Below, one piece after another: positions 7,308-16,295 of a DNA stretch of 64,000 bases (within the stretch, counting starts at the first letter, position 1; each line of letters starts with the position of its first letter). The notes under the pieces were generated by a model that ran no database searches, was not told the origin of the DNA, and saw only the letters and a list, made by a program, of their open reading frames with translations. Position numbers and translations under genes: made by a program. Origin of the DNA: an uncultured Pelagibacteraceae bacterium (GTDB lineage Bacteria > Pseudomonadota > Alphaproteobacteria > Pelagibacterales > Pelagibacteraceae); the NCBI GenBank assembly GCA_902550805.1, contig CACDAL010000004.1:27177-91176 (forward strand). Reading direction: 5' to 3'.

Positions 7308-10082
7308 TTAATGAAGTTCACCCCAATTATCACCACTATTAACATCTACTAACAAAGGAATTGAAAATGAGTGTAAATCACTCTCTTTTACACTTGTCAT
7401 TGTTTCTTTAATTAGCTTTATTGATAAATTTATATCTTTGATATCTGACTCAAAAATTAGTTCATCGTGAATTTGAAGTAACATTTTTAAATTTTTTTTT
7501 TTATTTAAATAAATTTGACTATTCAATCTAATCATTGCCATCCTCATTATTTCTGAAGCAGAACCTTGTATAGGAGCATTTATTGCGGCTCTTTCTTGAA
7601 AGTTTCTTACATTGAAATTTTTATCATTGATTCCAATTATATGAGTCTTTCTGCCAAATAAATTAGTTACATATCCATTTTTCCTGCAAAATTTAATTGT
7701 ATTCAGCATATAATCTTTAATTTCAGGAAATTTTACAAAATATGAATTTAGAAATTCTTCTGCTTCATTATTTGAAACTCCGATTTGTTTTGCTAAACCA
7801 TATTGAGATATTCCATAAATAATACCAAAATTTATTGCTTTAGCTTTTCTTCTCATATCTGAATTTACTTTTTTAATGCTAATATTAAAAACTTGGCTTG
7901 CGGTAATTGAATGAATGTCCTCATTATTTAAAAATGCTTTTTTTAATTCTTTTACATCTGCTAGATCGGCAAGTATTCGCATTTCAATTTGATTATAATC
8001 TGCTGAAATTAACTTTTTATGTTTTTCTGAAACAAAAGCTTTTCTAATATTTCTACCATCATCTGTTTTAATAGGTATATTCTGCAAATTTGGATCGCTA
8101 GAGGCCAATCTCCCAGTGGTAGTAGCGGCTAATAGAAATGAAGTATGAACTCTATTTGTTTTATGGTTTATGTGCTCTGGTAAAGAATCCGAATAAGTAT
8201 TTTTAAGTTTGCTCGCCTGCCTCCAGTCTAATACTAACTTGGGCAATTCATTTCCCTTGAATGCTAAATCTTCTAAAACAGCAGCACTTGTTGCAAAACT
8301 TCCTTTTTTTGTTTTTTTTAATGATGAAATTTTAAGCTCATTATACATAATTTCACCGAGTTGTTTTGTGGATCCTATATTAAATTCTTTTTTTGAAATT
8401 TTATAAATTTTTTTTTCTATCTGATTAATTTTATCTGCAAATTTCATGGATAGCTTATTTAAAAAAGATTTGTCTAATTTGATACCATTTATTTCCATTA
8501 AAGCTAATATTCTGATTAATGGTTTTTCAAAAATTTCATAAATATTGATCAAATTTTCAGATCTTAAAGATTTTAAAAATATTTTATAGAGTCTATAAGT
8601 AATATCGGCATCTTCAGCTGCATAATCTTTTGCTACATCAATATCTACTTCGCTAAAATTTATCTGCTTTTTTCCTACTCCTACTAAATCTTTAAATTTT
8701 ATAGTCTTATGACCTAAATGTATCTCAGATAAAATATCCATGTTATGTCTATTTTTTCCAGCATCAAGCACGTAAGACATAAGCATAGTATCTTCCATGG
8801 AGTTTATATCTATTCCTCTATTGTAAAATATTATGTAGTCAAATTTAATATTTTGTCCTATTTTTTTTATACTTTTATCCTCAAGATAAGGCTTCAAAAT
8901 TTCTAGAACTTTTTTCTCATTTAAATTTTTTCCGTTTTTGTGATTAATGGGAATATAACAAGCATTTCCAATTTTATTTGAAATAGAAATACCTACCAAT
9001 ACTGCTGAATGAGGATCTAATGAGTTAGTTTCTGTATCTATCGAAAACTCACCATTATCTTCAGAATCTTTAAGCCAGTTCTCTATTTCATTTTCTTTTA
9101 TTATAAGTTGGTAATCTTTCTTGCTAATTTTTGAATAAAATTTTTTATTTTTTTCACTTGTATCTTCTTTAATAAATTTAGTTTCTCCATATGTTGAAAT
9201 CACTGAACTTAAAAGTCTATTAAATTCCATTTCTCTCAAAAATTCATAAAGTTTATCTTTGTCTATTTGTTTTAACTCAAATTCACTAATTTTATTTTTT
9301 ACCGGAACATCTCTTTTTAAAGTTACTAGTTTTTTACTAAGTATAGCTTTCTCTTTATTTTCAATAATTGTCTCTCTTCTTTTATTTTGCTTAATTTTAT
9401 TTGCATTTTTTAAAAGATTTTCTAATGTTTTATATTCATTAATTAATTCTGCAGCAGTCTTAACTCCTATACCTGGAACGCCGGGCACATTATCTGAGCT
9501 ATCTCCTGCTAAAGCTTGAACATCCACTACTTCTTTGGGCTTAACTCCAAACTTTTTATTTACATCTTCTTCATTTATAAATTTACTTTTCATTGGATCG
9601 AAAATTCTCACATTTTTTTTGTATAGCTGCATCAAATCTTTATCTGATGAAACAATAGTAACTTTTGCTCCCTCAGATAAAATTTGTTCAACATAAGTTG
9701 CTATTAGATCATCCGCCTCATAATTAAGTAGCTCTATCGAAGGTAAATTAAATGCTAATACAGATTTTCTTATATAGTCAAATTGAGGAACAAGATCATC
9801 TGGAGCTTCAGATCTATTGCCCTTATATTCAGGGTATATTTCATTTCTAAAATTTTTTCTCGCTGAATCAAAAATAACCGCAAAATGAGTTGGTCTTTCT
9901 AAATTCTCACTTGATTTAGTATCCTCTAATAATTTAAATAACATATTGCAGAATCCGCTTACAGCACCAACTGGAAGACCGTCGCTCTTTCTTGTTAAAG
10001 GAGGTAAAGCATAATAAGCTCTAAATATGTAACCAGATCCATCTATCAAATAAAAATGATCAGTTTTTTTAATTTTGCTCAT
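7308..10082 (-). CDS. polA: DNA polymerase I
   Basis: A 924-residue full-length Pol I used for Okazaki fragment processing and repair. Residues about 1-290 form the 5'-3' flap nuclease (LIDGSGYIFRAYYAL, VQALAGDSSDNVPGVPGIG). About 325-510 form the 3'-5' proofreading domain, whose metal-binding residues look intact (SIDTETNSLDPH for ExoI and YAAEDAD for ExoIII). From about 515 on comes the polymerase (SADYNQIEMRILADL motif A, RRKAKAINFGIIYG motif B, QIHDELIFE motif C). It starts 50 bases from the divergent ABC ATPase gene. It lies upstream of chvI on the same strand with a 51-base gap that holds the chvI promoter candidate. Confidence 0.97.
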   Translation of the reverse strand: MSKIKKTDHFYLIDGSGYIFRAYYALPPLTRKSDGLPVGAVSGFCNMLFKLLEDTKSSENLERPTHFAVIFDSARKNFRNEIYPEYKGNRSEAPDDLVPQFDYIRKSVLAFNLPSIELLNYEADDLIATYVEQILSEGAKVTIVSSDKDLMQLYKKNVRIFDPMKSKFINEEDVNKKFGVKPKEVVDVQALAGDSSDNVPGVPGIGVKTAAELINEYKTLENLLKNANKIKQNKRRETIIENKEKAILSKKLVTLKRDVPVKNKISEFELKQIDKDKLYEFLREMEFNRLLSSVISTYGETKFIKEDTSEKNKKFYSKISKKDYQLIIKENEIENWLKDSEDNGEFSIDTETNSLDPHSAVLVGISISNKIGNACYIPINHKNGKNLNEKKVLEILKPYLEDKSIKKIGQNIKFDYIIFYNRGIDINSMEDTMLMSYVLDAGKNRHNMDILSEIHLGHKTIKFKDLVGVGKKQINFSEVDIDVAKDYAAEDADITYRLYKIFLKSLRSENLINIYEIFEKPLIRILALMEINGIKLDKSFLNKLSMKFADKINQIEKKIYKISKKEFNIGSTKQLGEIMYNELKISSLKKTKKGSFATSAAVLEDLAFKGNELPKLVLDWRQASKLKNTYSDSLPEHINHKTNRVHTSFLLAATTTGRLASSDPNLQNIPIKTDDGRNIRKAFVSEKHKKLISADYNQIEMRILADLADVKELKKAFLNNEDIHSITASQVFNISIKKVNSDMRRKAKAINFGIIYGISQYGLAKQIGVSNNEAEEFLNSYFVKFPEIKDYMLNTIKFCRKNGYVTNLFGRKTHIIGINDKNFNVRNFQERAAINAPIQGSASEIMRMAMIRLNSQIYLNKKKNLKMLLQIHDELIFESDIKDINLSIKLIKETMTSVKESDLHSFSIPLLVDVNSGDNWGELH

Positions 10083-10132
10083 ATAATAATGTTATCTTAA
10101 TTTTTCTTAATGTTATAAATGTATAACCACTT

Positions 10133-11062
10133 ATGAATAAAAAAAATGTTTTAACTGTTAAAAACTTAAATAAAATTTATTCAAAAAAAGGATCAAGTCG
10201 CATAGAAGCATTAATAAATTTAAACTTAGAGGTGAAACGGGGTGAAATATTTGGACTACTTGGACCAAATGGTGCAGGCAAAAGTACTTTTATAAATATT
10301 CTTGGAGGGACGGTAATAAAAACAAATGGAGAAGTGAATGTTTGGGGTTTTAATTTAGACAAAAATCCAAGACAAGTAAGAGCTTCGATAGGAATAGTTC
10401 CTCAAGAAGTAAATATAGACCCGTTTTTTAGTCCAAAAAATTTATTAGAATTGCAAGCAGGTTTATATGGAATAAAAAAAAAAGATAGAATTACGAATTC
10501 GATATTAAATTTAGTATCTCTAGAAAAACAAGCTAATAGTTATTCAAGAAGCTTATCTGGAGGTATGAAAAGAAGATTATTAATAGCTAAAGCAATGGTA
10601 CATCAGCCACCAATAATAATTTTGGACGAACCTACGGCGGGAGTTGATGTAGATTTAAGACAAACATTATGGGAAAATGTTAGATCTCTTAATAATCAAG
10701 GAGTAACAGTTATACTTACTACCCATTATTTAGAAGAAGCAGAAAAAATGTGTGATCGCATTGGAATATTAAATAATGGTCAATTAGTAGCCCTGGATAC
10801 AACAAAAAATTTACTAGGTAGGATAAAAAGAAAAATAGTTAATTTTTCTACAGATAAAAAAGTAAATATGAATAACGATAGCCTAGAATCTTTAAAAATT
10901 ATATCAAATGAAGAAAATTTATTTAGTATTTCTTATGAAAAAAATAAAATTAATATTGATACAGTTATTTCTACCTTAAAAGAACAAAATATAAAAATAT
11001 ATGATATTTCAACAGATGATGGGGATTTGGAAGATGTTTTTTTGAGGCTAACAAAAAACTAG
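10133..11062 (+). CDS. ABC transporter ATP-binding protein (ABC-2/drug-export type), permease not adjacent
   Basis: A 309-residue ATPase with Walker A GPNGAGKST, signature LSGGMKRRLL, Walker B IIILDEPTAGVD and switch His in LTTHYLEEAEKMCDRIG. The long form with a C-terminal domain of about 90 residues resembles the ATPases of ABC-2 exporters (YadG/CcmA-like), which pair with a membrane subunit encoded next to them. No such permease gene lies here; the next gene is bioY. It may assemble with a permease encoded elsewhere. A TATAAA lies about 14 bases before the ATG, with no Shine-Dalgarno sequence. The substrate cannot be told from the sequence. Confidence 0.8.
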   Translation: MNKKNVLTVKNLNKIYSKKGSSRIEALINLNLEVKRGEIFGLLGPNGAGKSTFINILGGTVIKTNGEVNVWGFNLDKNPRQVRASIGIVPQEVNIDPFFSPKNLLELQAGLYGIKKKDRITNSILNLVSLEKQANSYSRSLSGGMKRRLLIAKAMVHQPPIIILDEPTAGVDVDLRQTLWENVRSLNNQGVTVILTTHYLEEAEKMCDRIGILNNGQLVALDTTKNLLGRIKRKIVNFSTDKKVNMNNDSLESLKIISNEENLFSISYEKNKINIDTVISTLKEQNIKIYDISTDDGDLEDVFLRLTKN

Positions 11063-11096
11063 ATTAATAAAAAAAAAAATAGTAGACTGGAATAAA

Positions 11097-11648
11097 ATGG
11101 AACTTGTAAAAACAATATCTAATAATAAACTAATTAAATCGATTTTAGTTGTATTTATTGGTTCAATTTTATTAACAATATCTGCTAAAATAAAAATTCC
11201 TTTCTACCCGGTTCCGATGACAATGCAAACTTTTGTTGTATTATTTTTAGGAATCGCGTTTGGATATAAAATTGGAGTAGCTAGTGTATTGCTTTATCTT
11301 ATTGAAGGAATTGCAGGACTGCCTGTATTTTCCAACTCTCCGGAAAAAGGTATAGGAATTGTATATTTTGTAGGGCCAACTATGGGTTACTTAATTGGTT
11401 TTGTTTTTTCATCTTTTCTTGCAGGCTACTTTAAATATAATTCAAATTATTTTGTTAATTTTATAAAAATATTATTTTCTACTTCAATAATTTATATTTT
11501 TGGAGTGTTATGGCTTGGAAATTTAATCGGCTGGGATAAACCAGTATTACAATTGGGTGTTTTTCCATTCTTGCTTGCAGAGATATTTAAAATGTTGCTT
11601 CTAGTTTTATTAATTAAAAAAATAATTAATTTTAGAAATTTTATTTAG
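11097..11648 (+). CDS. bioY: Biotin transporter BioY
   Basis: A 183-residue integral membrane protein with about six hydrophobic segments. The signature KIPFYPVPMTMQTFVVLFLG near residue 37 and the GxxxGxxxGxxxGYLIGF-like stretch (FVGPTMGYLIGFVFSSFLAG) are hallmarks of BioY, the biotin-binding S component. In some bacteria BioY works with BioMN energising subunits; in many alphaproteobacteria it occurs alone. No bioM or bioN is visible here, and the neighbouring ATPase is not of the ECF type. Uptake fits an organism dependent on external vitamins. It converges on regA with an eight-base overlap. Confidence 0.88.
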   Translation: MELVKTISNNKLIKSILVVFIGSILLTISAKIKIPFYPVPMTMQTFVVLFLGIAFGYKIGVASVLLYLIEGIAGLPVFSNSPEKGIGIVYFVGPTMGYLIGFVFSSFLAGYFKYNSNYFVNFIKILFSTSIIYIFGVLWLGNLIGWDKPVLQLGVFPFLLAEIFKMLLLVLLIKKIINFRNFI

Positions 11649-12204
11649 GAGATCTTTTTGATAAGATTCTTTGCAAAGTTCTTCTGTGCATTTTCAATCG
11701 TCTAGCAGTCTCAGATACATTTCTATTACATAATTCAAAAACTCTATGAATATGTTCCCATTTAACTCTATCTGCTGACATTGGATTTTCAGGTGGTGCT
11801 GCTTTTTTATTAGGATCTGCTAATAATGCTTTTTCAACATCGTCTGCATCTGCTGGTTTGGAAAGATAATCAATTGCACCTTCTTTTATTGCTAATACAG
11901 CCGTTGGAATATTTCCATACCCCGTTAACATTACTACCCTGCTGTTAGAATTATTTTTTTGAATTTCTTTTACAACCTCCAAACCATTTCCATCGTTTAA
12001 TCTCAAATCTACAACAGCAAAGGCAGGTTTTTTAGATTTTACTGAATCGATTCCAATTTTTACACCCTCAGCTTGTGAAACTAAAAAGCCTTTTTTCTCC
12101 ATAGCCCTAGCTAATCTTTCCCTAAATGGGTTATCATCATCTACTATAAGTAGCGATTTATCTTCAAATTCACTTATTTTATTAATTTTTTCTATTTCAG
12201 GCAT
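11641..12204 (-). CDS. regA: Response regulator of the RegA/PrrA/ActR family
   Basis: A 187-residue redox-type global regulator. The receiver runs from about residue 15 to 130 with VDDDNPFRERLARAMEKKG, the phospho-acceptor Asp66 in AVVDLRLNDG, and the Lys-Pro in YLSKPADADDV. A proline/alanine linker follows (KKAAPPENPMSADRVKWEH), the nearly invariant RegA hallmark. The Fis-like helix-turn-helix is CNRNVSETARRLKMHRRTLQ, ending LSKRSPK. In photosynthetic relatives RegB-RegA controls respiration, carbon fixation and nitrogen metabolism according to redox state. The cognate RegB sensor kinase is not in this window. It diverges from the polyamine operon across 146 bases. Confidence 0.92.
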   Translation of the reverse strand: MPEIEKINKISEFEDKSLLIVDDDNPFRERLARAMEKKGFLVSQAEGVKIGIDSVKSKKPAFAVVDLRLNDGNGLEVVKEIQKNNSNSRVVMLTGYGNIPTAVLAIKEGAIDYLSKPADADDVEKALLADPNKKAAPPENPMSADRVKWEHIHRVFELCNRNVSETARRLKMHRRTLQRILSKRSPK

Positions 12205-12298
12205 AAACGTTATATGGAAGTAATTTTATTAATTTCAATGGAATTATTTACTTTACTTTAAGCCACTTATCCCCTAAATGCTGAATTTATATTAAATT

Positions 12299-12324
12299 TG
12301 CACACTTAATGTGCAGTTTTTTTT
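12299..12324 (+). terminator. Hairpin plus T-tract between regA and the decarboxylase gene (terminator or operator)
   Basis: TGCAC at 12299-12303 and GTGCA at 12311-12315 form a five-pair stem with a seven-base loop (ACTTAAT), followed one base later by nine T residues. The shape is that of a small intrinsic terminator acting on rightward transcription. It could stop read-through from bioY running antisense across regA, or act as an attenuator inside the decarboxylase leader. The same dyad could instead be a protein operator. The stem is short, so confidence is low. The remainder of the 12205-12350 gap holds a TATATT (12288-12293) and the AGGGA ribosome site, and nothing else I recognise. Confidence 0.35.
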
Positions 12325-12350
12325 TGTTAAATTTTTTTTGAGGGAACAAA

Positions 12351-13529
12351 ATGCAAAAATTTAAGTCAGTTGATGATCTGGTTAATCAACTGAAACCAAC
12401 AGAACCTGTATATTGTATTAGAATAAATTCGATACAAGTAGCTTCAAAATTTTTTCAAAAGAAATTTCCCGGAAAGGTTCTTTATGCAGTAAAAACTAAT
12501 CCTCATCCTATAGTTTTAAAAACAATTGTCGAAAGTGGAATTAATAACTTTGATGTAGCTTCAATAAAAGAAATAGAAGTAATTAAAAATATCAACCCTA
12601 ATGTAAAATGTTCTTTTATGCACACTGTAAAAAGCAGAGAATGCATTAAGGCAGCATATTTCAAACATGGAATAAAAACATTTTCTTTAGATACTAAAGA
12701 TGAGTTAATCAAAATCATAGAAAGTACAAACCAAGCAAAAGACTTGGAATTATTTGTTAGAATTTCAGTTTCAAATGAACATGCTGAAATAGACTTATCA
12801 AAAAAGTTTGGAGCAATAAGCTCTGAAGCTGCTGGATTGTTAAGACTTGCAAAACAATATTCTAAAAAAATAGGGTTAAGTTTCCATGTTGGCTCTCAAT
12901 GTATGCATCCGATATCCTATTCTAAAGGTATTTTGGAAATTGGAAATATTATTAAAAGAACTAAAATTGTTCCAGATATAATTAATATTGGCGGTGGATT
13001 TCCAACAATTTATCCTGATTTAGTTCCGCAGTCATTACAAAATTATTTTGAAGAAATAAAAAAATCATTAAAAAATTTAAAAATTGAAAAAATGCCAGAA
13101 GTGATTTGCGAACCTGGCAGAGCAATTGTTGCTGAAAGCGGTTCAACAATTGTTAGGGTCAATTTAAGAAAAAAACAAAAATTATATATTAATGATGGTA
13201 CATACGGAACTCTTTTTGATGCTGGTGTTCCAAACATTGTATATCCTTCAAGACTAATTGCCAATGGAAGAGTTGTTTCAAAAAAATTTACTTCATTTGA
13301 TTTTTATGGACCCACATGTGATAGTATGGACTATATGAAAGGTCCTTTTATATTGCCAAACAATATTAAAGAAAACGACTATATTGAATTAGGACAACTG
13401 GGAGCTTATGGTTTGACATTTAGAACTCACTTTAATGGATTTTATTCAAACAATATTTGTAAAGTAGAGTGTGAGCCAATAATGACAATGTATGACAAAG
13501 AGACTAAAAATGAGTTTCTTGTTGCTTAA
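12351..13529 (+). CDS. Ornithine/lysine decarboxylase, alanine-racemase fold (type III PLP)
   Basis: A 392-residue group IV decarboxylase. The PLP lysine is Lys48 in LYAVKTNPHP. The glycine-rich phosphate loop is INIGGGFPTIYP. The EPGRAIVAESG segment and GPTCDSMDYMKGP with the catalytic Cys323 mark the ornithine decarboxylase branch rather than diaminopimelate decarboxylase. It would make putrescine (or cadaverine) from ornithine (or lysine). It begins the operon that continues with a deoxyhypusine-synthase-like gene and a ureohydrolase, all for polyamines. An AGGGA lies seven bases before ATG 12351. Its stop overlaps the next start (TAATG). Confidence 0.88.
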   Translation: MQKFKSVDDLVNQLKPTEPVYCIRINSIQVASKFFQKKFPGKVLYAVKTNPHPIVLKTIVESGINNFDVASIKEIEVIKNINPNVKCSFMHTVKSRECIKAAYFKHGIKTFSLDTKDELIKIIESTNQAKDLELFVRISVSNEHAEIDLSKKFGAISSEAAGLLRLAKQYSKKIGLSFHVGSQCMHPISYSKGILEIGNIIKRTKIVPDIINIGGGFPTIYPDLVPQSLQNYFEEIKKSLKNLKIEKMPEVICEPGRAIVAESGSTIVRVNLRKKQKLYINDGTYGTLFDAGVPNIVYPSRLIANGRVVSKKFTSFDFYGPTCDSMDYMKGPFILPNNIKENDYIELGQLGAYGLTFRTHFNGFYSNNICKVECEPIMTMYDKETKNEFLVA

Positions 13530-14572
13530 TGTCAGATAATAAAAACTTAACTCATAACAGAAAAAAAGACCTTTTAAGCAAAGAAGTAAAACACATAGAT
13601 ATTACTTCTTTTGATGCAAGAAAAATAATTTCTTCGATGGAAAAAATGTCTTTTGTTTCAAGAGAAACTGCTAATGCAGCAAATATTTTCAATGAAATGC
13701 TCAAAGATAATAACTGTACTATTTTTTTAACTTTAGCTGGATCTACATCTGCCGCTGGATGCATGCATGTATATAGAGATATGATTAAATACAATATGGT
13801 TGATGCTATTGTGGCTACCGGAGCTTCTATAATTGATATGGACTTTTTTGAAGCTTTGGGATTCAAACATTATCAAGGTTCTCAATTCCAAAATGACACC
13901 GAGTTAAGAGAAAACTATATAGATAGGATATATGATACTTACATCGATGAGAATGAATTGCAAATGTGTGATAAAACAATTGGTGAAATTGCAGATAATT
14001 TAGAACCAAAAAGCTATACATCTAGAGAATTTATTAATGAAATAGGAAAATATTTAAAATCAAATTCCAAAAAAAAAGAATCTTTAATTGAAATGGCATA
14101 TGATAACAACGTGCCTATATTCTGTCCGGCTTTTACAGACTCTAGTGCAGGTTTTGGTTTGGTAATGCACCAAGAAAGAAACCCAAAAAAACACATTACT
14201 ATAGACTCTATAAGAGAATTCCGTGAATTAACTGAAATAAAAATAAAATCTAAAGGGTCTGGATTGTTTATGATTGGTGGAGGCGTTCCAAAAAATTTTA
14301 TTCAGGATACAGTAATCTGTGCAGAACTTTTAGGTGAAGAAGTTGATATGCACAAATATGCAGTACAGATAACAGTTGCTGATTCAAGAGATGGAGCCTG
14401 CAGTAGTTCAACTTTAAAAGAAGCAAGTTCTTGGGGAAAAGTAGATGTTACAAAAGAACAAATGGTTTTTGCTGAAGCTACTAGCGTTTTACCATTAATA
14501 GTTAGTGATGCTTATCATAGAGGTGAATGGAAGAATAGAGATAGAAAAAATTTCAATAACATATTCGGTTAA
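13529..14572 (+). CDS. Deoxyhypusine synthase-like protein (possible homospermidine synthase-type activity)
   Basis: A 347-residue member of the deoxyhypusine synthase family. It shows the NAD-binding LTLAGSTSAAGCMHVYRDMI and the ATGASIIDMDFFEALG region, and it keeps the lysine that forms the enzyme-imine intermediate in eukaryotic DHS, here Lys304 in SSWGKVDVT. Bacteria have no eIF5A, so bacterial members are thought to act on free polyamines (aminobutyl transfer giving homospermidine or related products). Sitting between an ornithine-type decarboxylase and a ureohydrolase fits that well. The exact acceptor is unknown. Junctions are TAATG upstream and a three-base gap downstream. Confidence 0.8.
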   Translation: MSDNKNLTHNRKKDLLSKEVKHIDITSFDARKIISSMEKMSFVSRETANAANIFNEMLKDNNCTIFLTLAGSTSAAGCMHVYRDMIKYNMVDAIVATGASIIDMDFFEALGFKHYQGSQFQNDTELRENYIDRIYDTYIDENELQMCDKTIGEIADNLEPKSYTSREFINEIGKYLKSNSKKKESLIEMAYDNNVPIFCPAFTDSSAGFGLVMHQERNPKKHITIDSIREFRELTEIKIKSKGSGLFMIGGGVPKNFIQDTVICAELLGEEVDMHKYAVQITVADSRDGACSSSTLKEASSWGKVDVTKEQMVFAEATSVLPLIVSDAYHRGEWKNRDRKNFNNIFG

Positions 14573-14575
14573 AAA

Positions 14576-15451
14576 TTGAACTACTTGTCTAACAAATTGG
14601 GTTTTCTCGGAATTGATAATAAATTCAATTTTAAAGAAAAAGTTGTTGTTGTCCCTTTTGGTTTGGAAAAAACAGTTAGTTATGGTGGAGGCACGAAGAA
14701 TGGACCTAAAGAAATTATTAAAGCTTCACATCAAGTAGAGCTTTATGATGAGGAGCTTAATTGTGAGCCTTATAAAAAAATTGGAATCAAAACTTTAAAA
14801 TCGTTTAAAATAGATAGAAATATAAAAAAAGCTTTAAATCAAATTTCAAAAATTAATGAAGAAATATTAAAAAAAAAAAATTTTCCCTTAACTCTTGGAG
14901 GCGAACACTCAATAACACCCGGTTGTATAGCTCCATTTGCTAAAAGGTATAAAAATTTATGTCTATTACACTTTGATGCGCATGCCGATCTAAGAGAAAG
15001 CTATAATGGAGAAAAATTTTCACATGCATCAGCAATTAGAAGATGTTTAGATTATAAAAATGTATCTGTCATATCCTTTGGAATTAGAAATATTTCTAAA
15101 AATGAAATAACTTATTTAAAAAAAAACTCTTCAAGAATAAATATTTTTTGGGCAAAAGATAAAAATAAATGGAATTTAAATAAATTCAAAAAAATGATTA
15201 AGAATAAAAGTGTTTACTTAACATTTGACGTTGATGGACTAGATTCAAGTATTATGCCAGCCACAGGTACTCCAGAACCTGGAGGACTTCTTTGGGATGA
15301 AACTTTAGGAATAATTAAGATAGCGGCAAAAAATTCAAATATAGTAGGAGCTGATATTAATGAATTATCACCAATAAAAGGATTTAACTCTTACAATTTT
15401 TTAGTTGCAAAATTAGCATATAAAATTTTAACTTATAAATTTTTATACTAA
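14576..15451 (+). CDS. speB: Ureohydrolase of the agmatinase/arginase family
   Basis: A 291-residue binuclear manganese hydrolase. The metal ligands appear in order: His in LGGEHSITPG, HFDAHADLRE, and the pair of Asp in FDVDGLDSS, followed by PATGTPEPGG. The usual Asp-Pro after DxDxxD is Asp-Ser here. Family members release urea from agmatine, arginine or guanidino acids. With the two polyamine genes in front, agmatine to putrescine is the simplest assignment, but I cannot exclude another guanidino compound. The start is a TTG at 14576, three bases after the previous stop with no Shine-Dalgarno, so it probably relies on coupling. No nearby ATG gives a complete N-terminal domain. Confidence 0.8.
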   Translation: MNYLSNKLGFLGIDNKFNFKEKVVVVPFGLEKTVSYGGGTKNGPKEIIKASHQVELYDEELNCEPYKKIGIKTLKSFKIDRNIKKALNQISKINEEILKKKNFPLTLGGEHSITPGCIAPFAKRYKNLCLLHFDAHADLRESYNGEKFSHASAIRRCLDYKNVSVISFGIRNISKNEITYLKKNSSRINIFWAKDKNKWNLNKFKKMIKNKSVYLTFDVDGLDSSIMPATGTPEPGGLLWDETLGIIKIAAKNSNIVGADINELSPIKGFNSYNFLVAKLAYKILTYKFLY

Positions 15452-15453
15452 TC

Positions 15454-16002
15454 TTAAACTGCTTTTAAAACTCTTAAAAATAATCTAAATGGAATCAGCA
15501 TTAATAATGCTACCAATATTTTTACCAATAAATCACCGAAGGATAGTGTAACCCATGGCATATTTGTTCCATAAAAGGATATTGAAAAAAATAAAAATGT
15601 GTCAACTATTGAACCAAAACATGAAGAAGTTAAAGGGGCAATAAACCATTTTTTTCTTCTAAGTTGATCAAATATTTGAATATCTAATAATTGAGCAACT
15701 ATGAAAGCTGTTCCTGAACCTATTGCAATTCTTAATGAAATTAAATCTGAAAAATTTGTTGAAAATAAAAGGGTAGACGAGATACCAATTACAAAACCAA
15801 TATATACAATTTTTCTTGCAATTATTTTTCCATAAACTCTGTTTGCTAAATCGGTTATCAAGAATGCTATGGGATAGCTAAATGCGCCATAAGTTAATAT
15901 CTTATTTAGCCCATAATGATTAATAGGAAATTGAACTAAAAAATTTGACAACAGAACAACCACTCCCATCATAAATGAGAGTGTTAAAAAAAATCTACTC
16001 AT
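15454..16002 (-). CDS. yhhQ: Queuosine precursor transporter (YhhQ/VUT family)
   Basis: A 182-residue membrane protein with about six hydrophobic helices. Family markers are ITDLANRVYGKIIARK, GSGTAFIVAQLLDIQIFDQLR and a polar CFGSIVDTFLFFSI helix, all characteristic of the QPTR/VUT group. E. coli YhhQ imports preQ0/preQ1, the precursors of queuosine in tRNA, which suits a streamlined cell salvaging precursors. It follows rpmB with a TAATG junction and converges on the ureohydrolase gene with two bases between stops. Substrate is inferred from the family. Confidence 0.82.
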   Translation of the reverse strand: MSRFFLTLSFMMGVVVLLSNFLVQFPINHYGLNKILTYGAFSYPIAFLITDLANRVYGKIIARKIVYIGFVIGISSTLLFSTNFSDLISLRIAIGSGTAFIVAQLLDIQIFDQLRRKKWFIAPLTSSCFGSIVDTFLFFSISFYGTNMPWVTLSFGDLLVKILVALLMLIPFRLFLRVLKAV

Positions 16003-16283
16003 TAAGCTGATTTGCTAATTAATGATTTTTTAAGTTTTTTTAACCTTGAGGACAAATCTCTAGATTTTACAGATTTAAGAAATTCATCAAAACTACCTTT
16101 TTTATCTACAGATCTAACTCCTGCGTTCGATACTGTAAGTTTTAAACTTTTTTTTAAAATTTCACTTTTAAATTTTACTTTTTTAAGATTTGGCAAAAAT
16201 CTTCTTTTTGTTTTATTATTAGCATGACTAACATTGTGACCTTTAAGAGGTATTTTTCCAGTAAGTTCGCATTTCTTTGACAT
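16002..16283 (-). CDS. rpmB: 50S ribosomal protein L28
   Basis: L28 is a small basic protein of the large subunit. The 93-residue sequence starts [20 protein letters not shown], continues [10 protein letters not shown] and ends with a lysine-rich tail. The frame is open for 19 more codons, but the family begins exactly at [10 protein letters not shown], and the upstream bases hold a good promoter, so ATG 16283-16281 is the start. There is no Shine-Dalgarno sequence. It lies after pyrD with 43 bases between them and directly precedes yhhQ. Confidence 0.95.
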   Translation of the reverse strand: MSKKCELTGKIPLKGHNVSHANNKTKRRFLPNLKKVKFKSEILKKSLKLTVSNAGVRSVDKKGSFDEFLKSVKSRDLSSRLKKLKKSLISKSA

Positions 16284-16295
16284 AAAATATGTGAC

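Noticed and set aside
10133-11648. ABC ATPase plus BioY as an ECF biotin importer
   Set aside because: The ATPase has the long C-terminal domain and sequence features of ABC-2 exporters, not of ECF A/A' subunits, and no EcfT-type protein is present.
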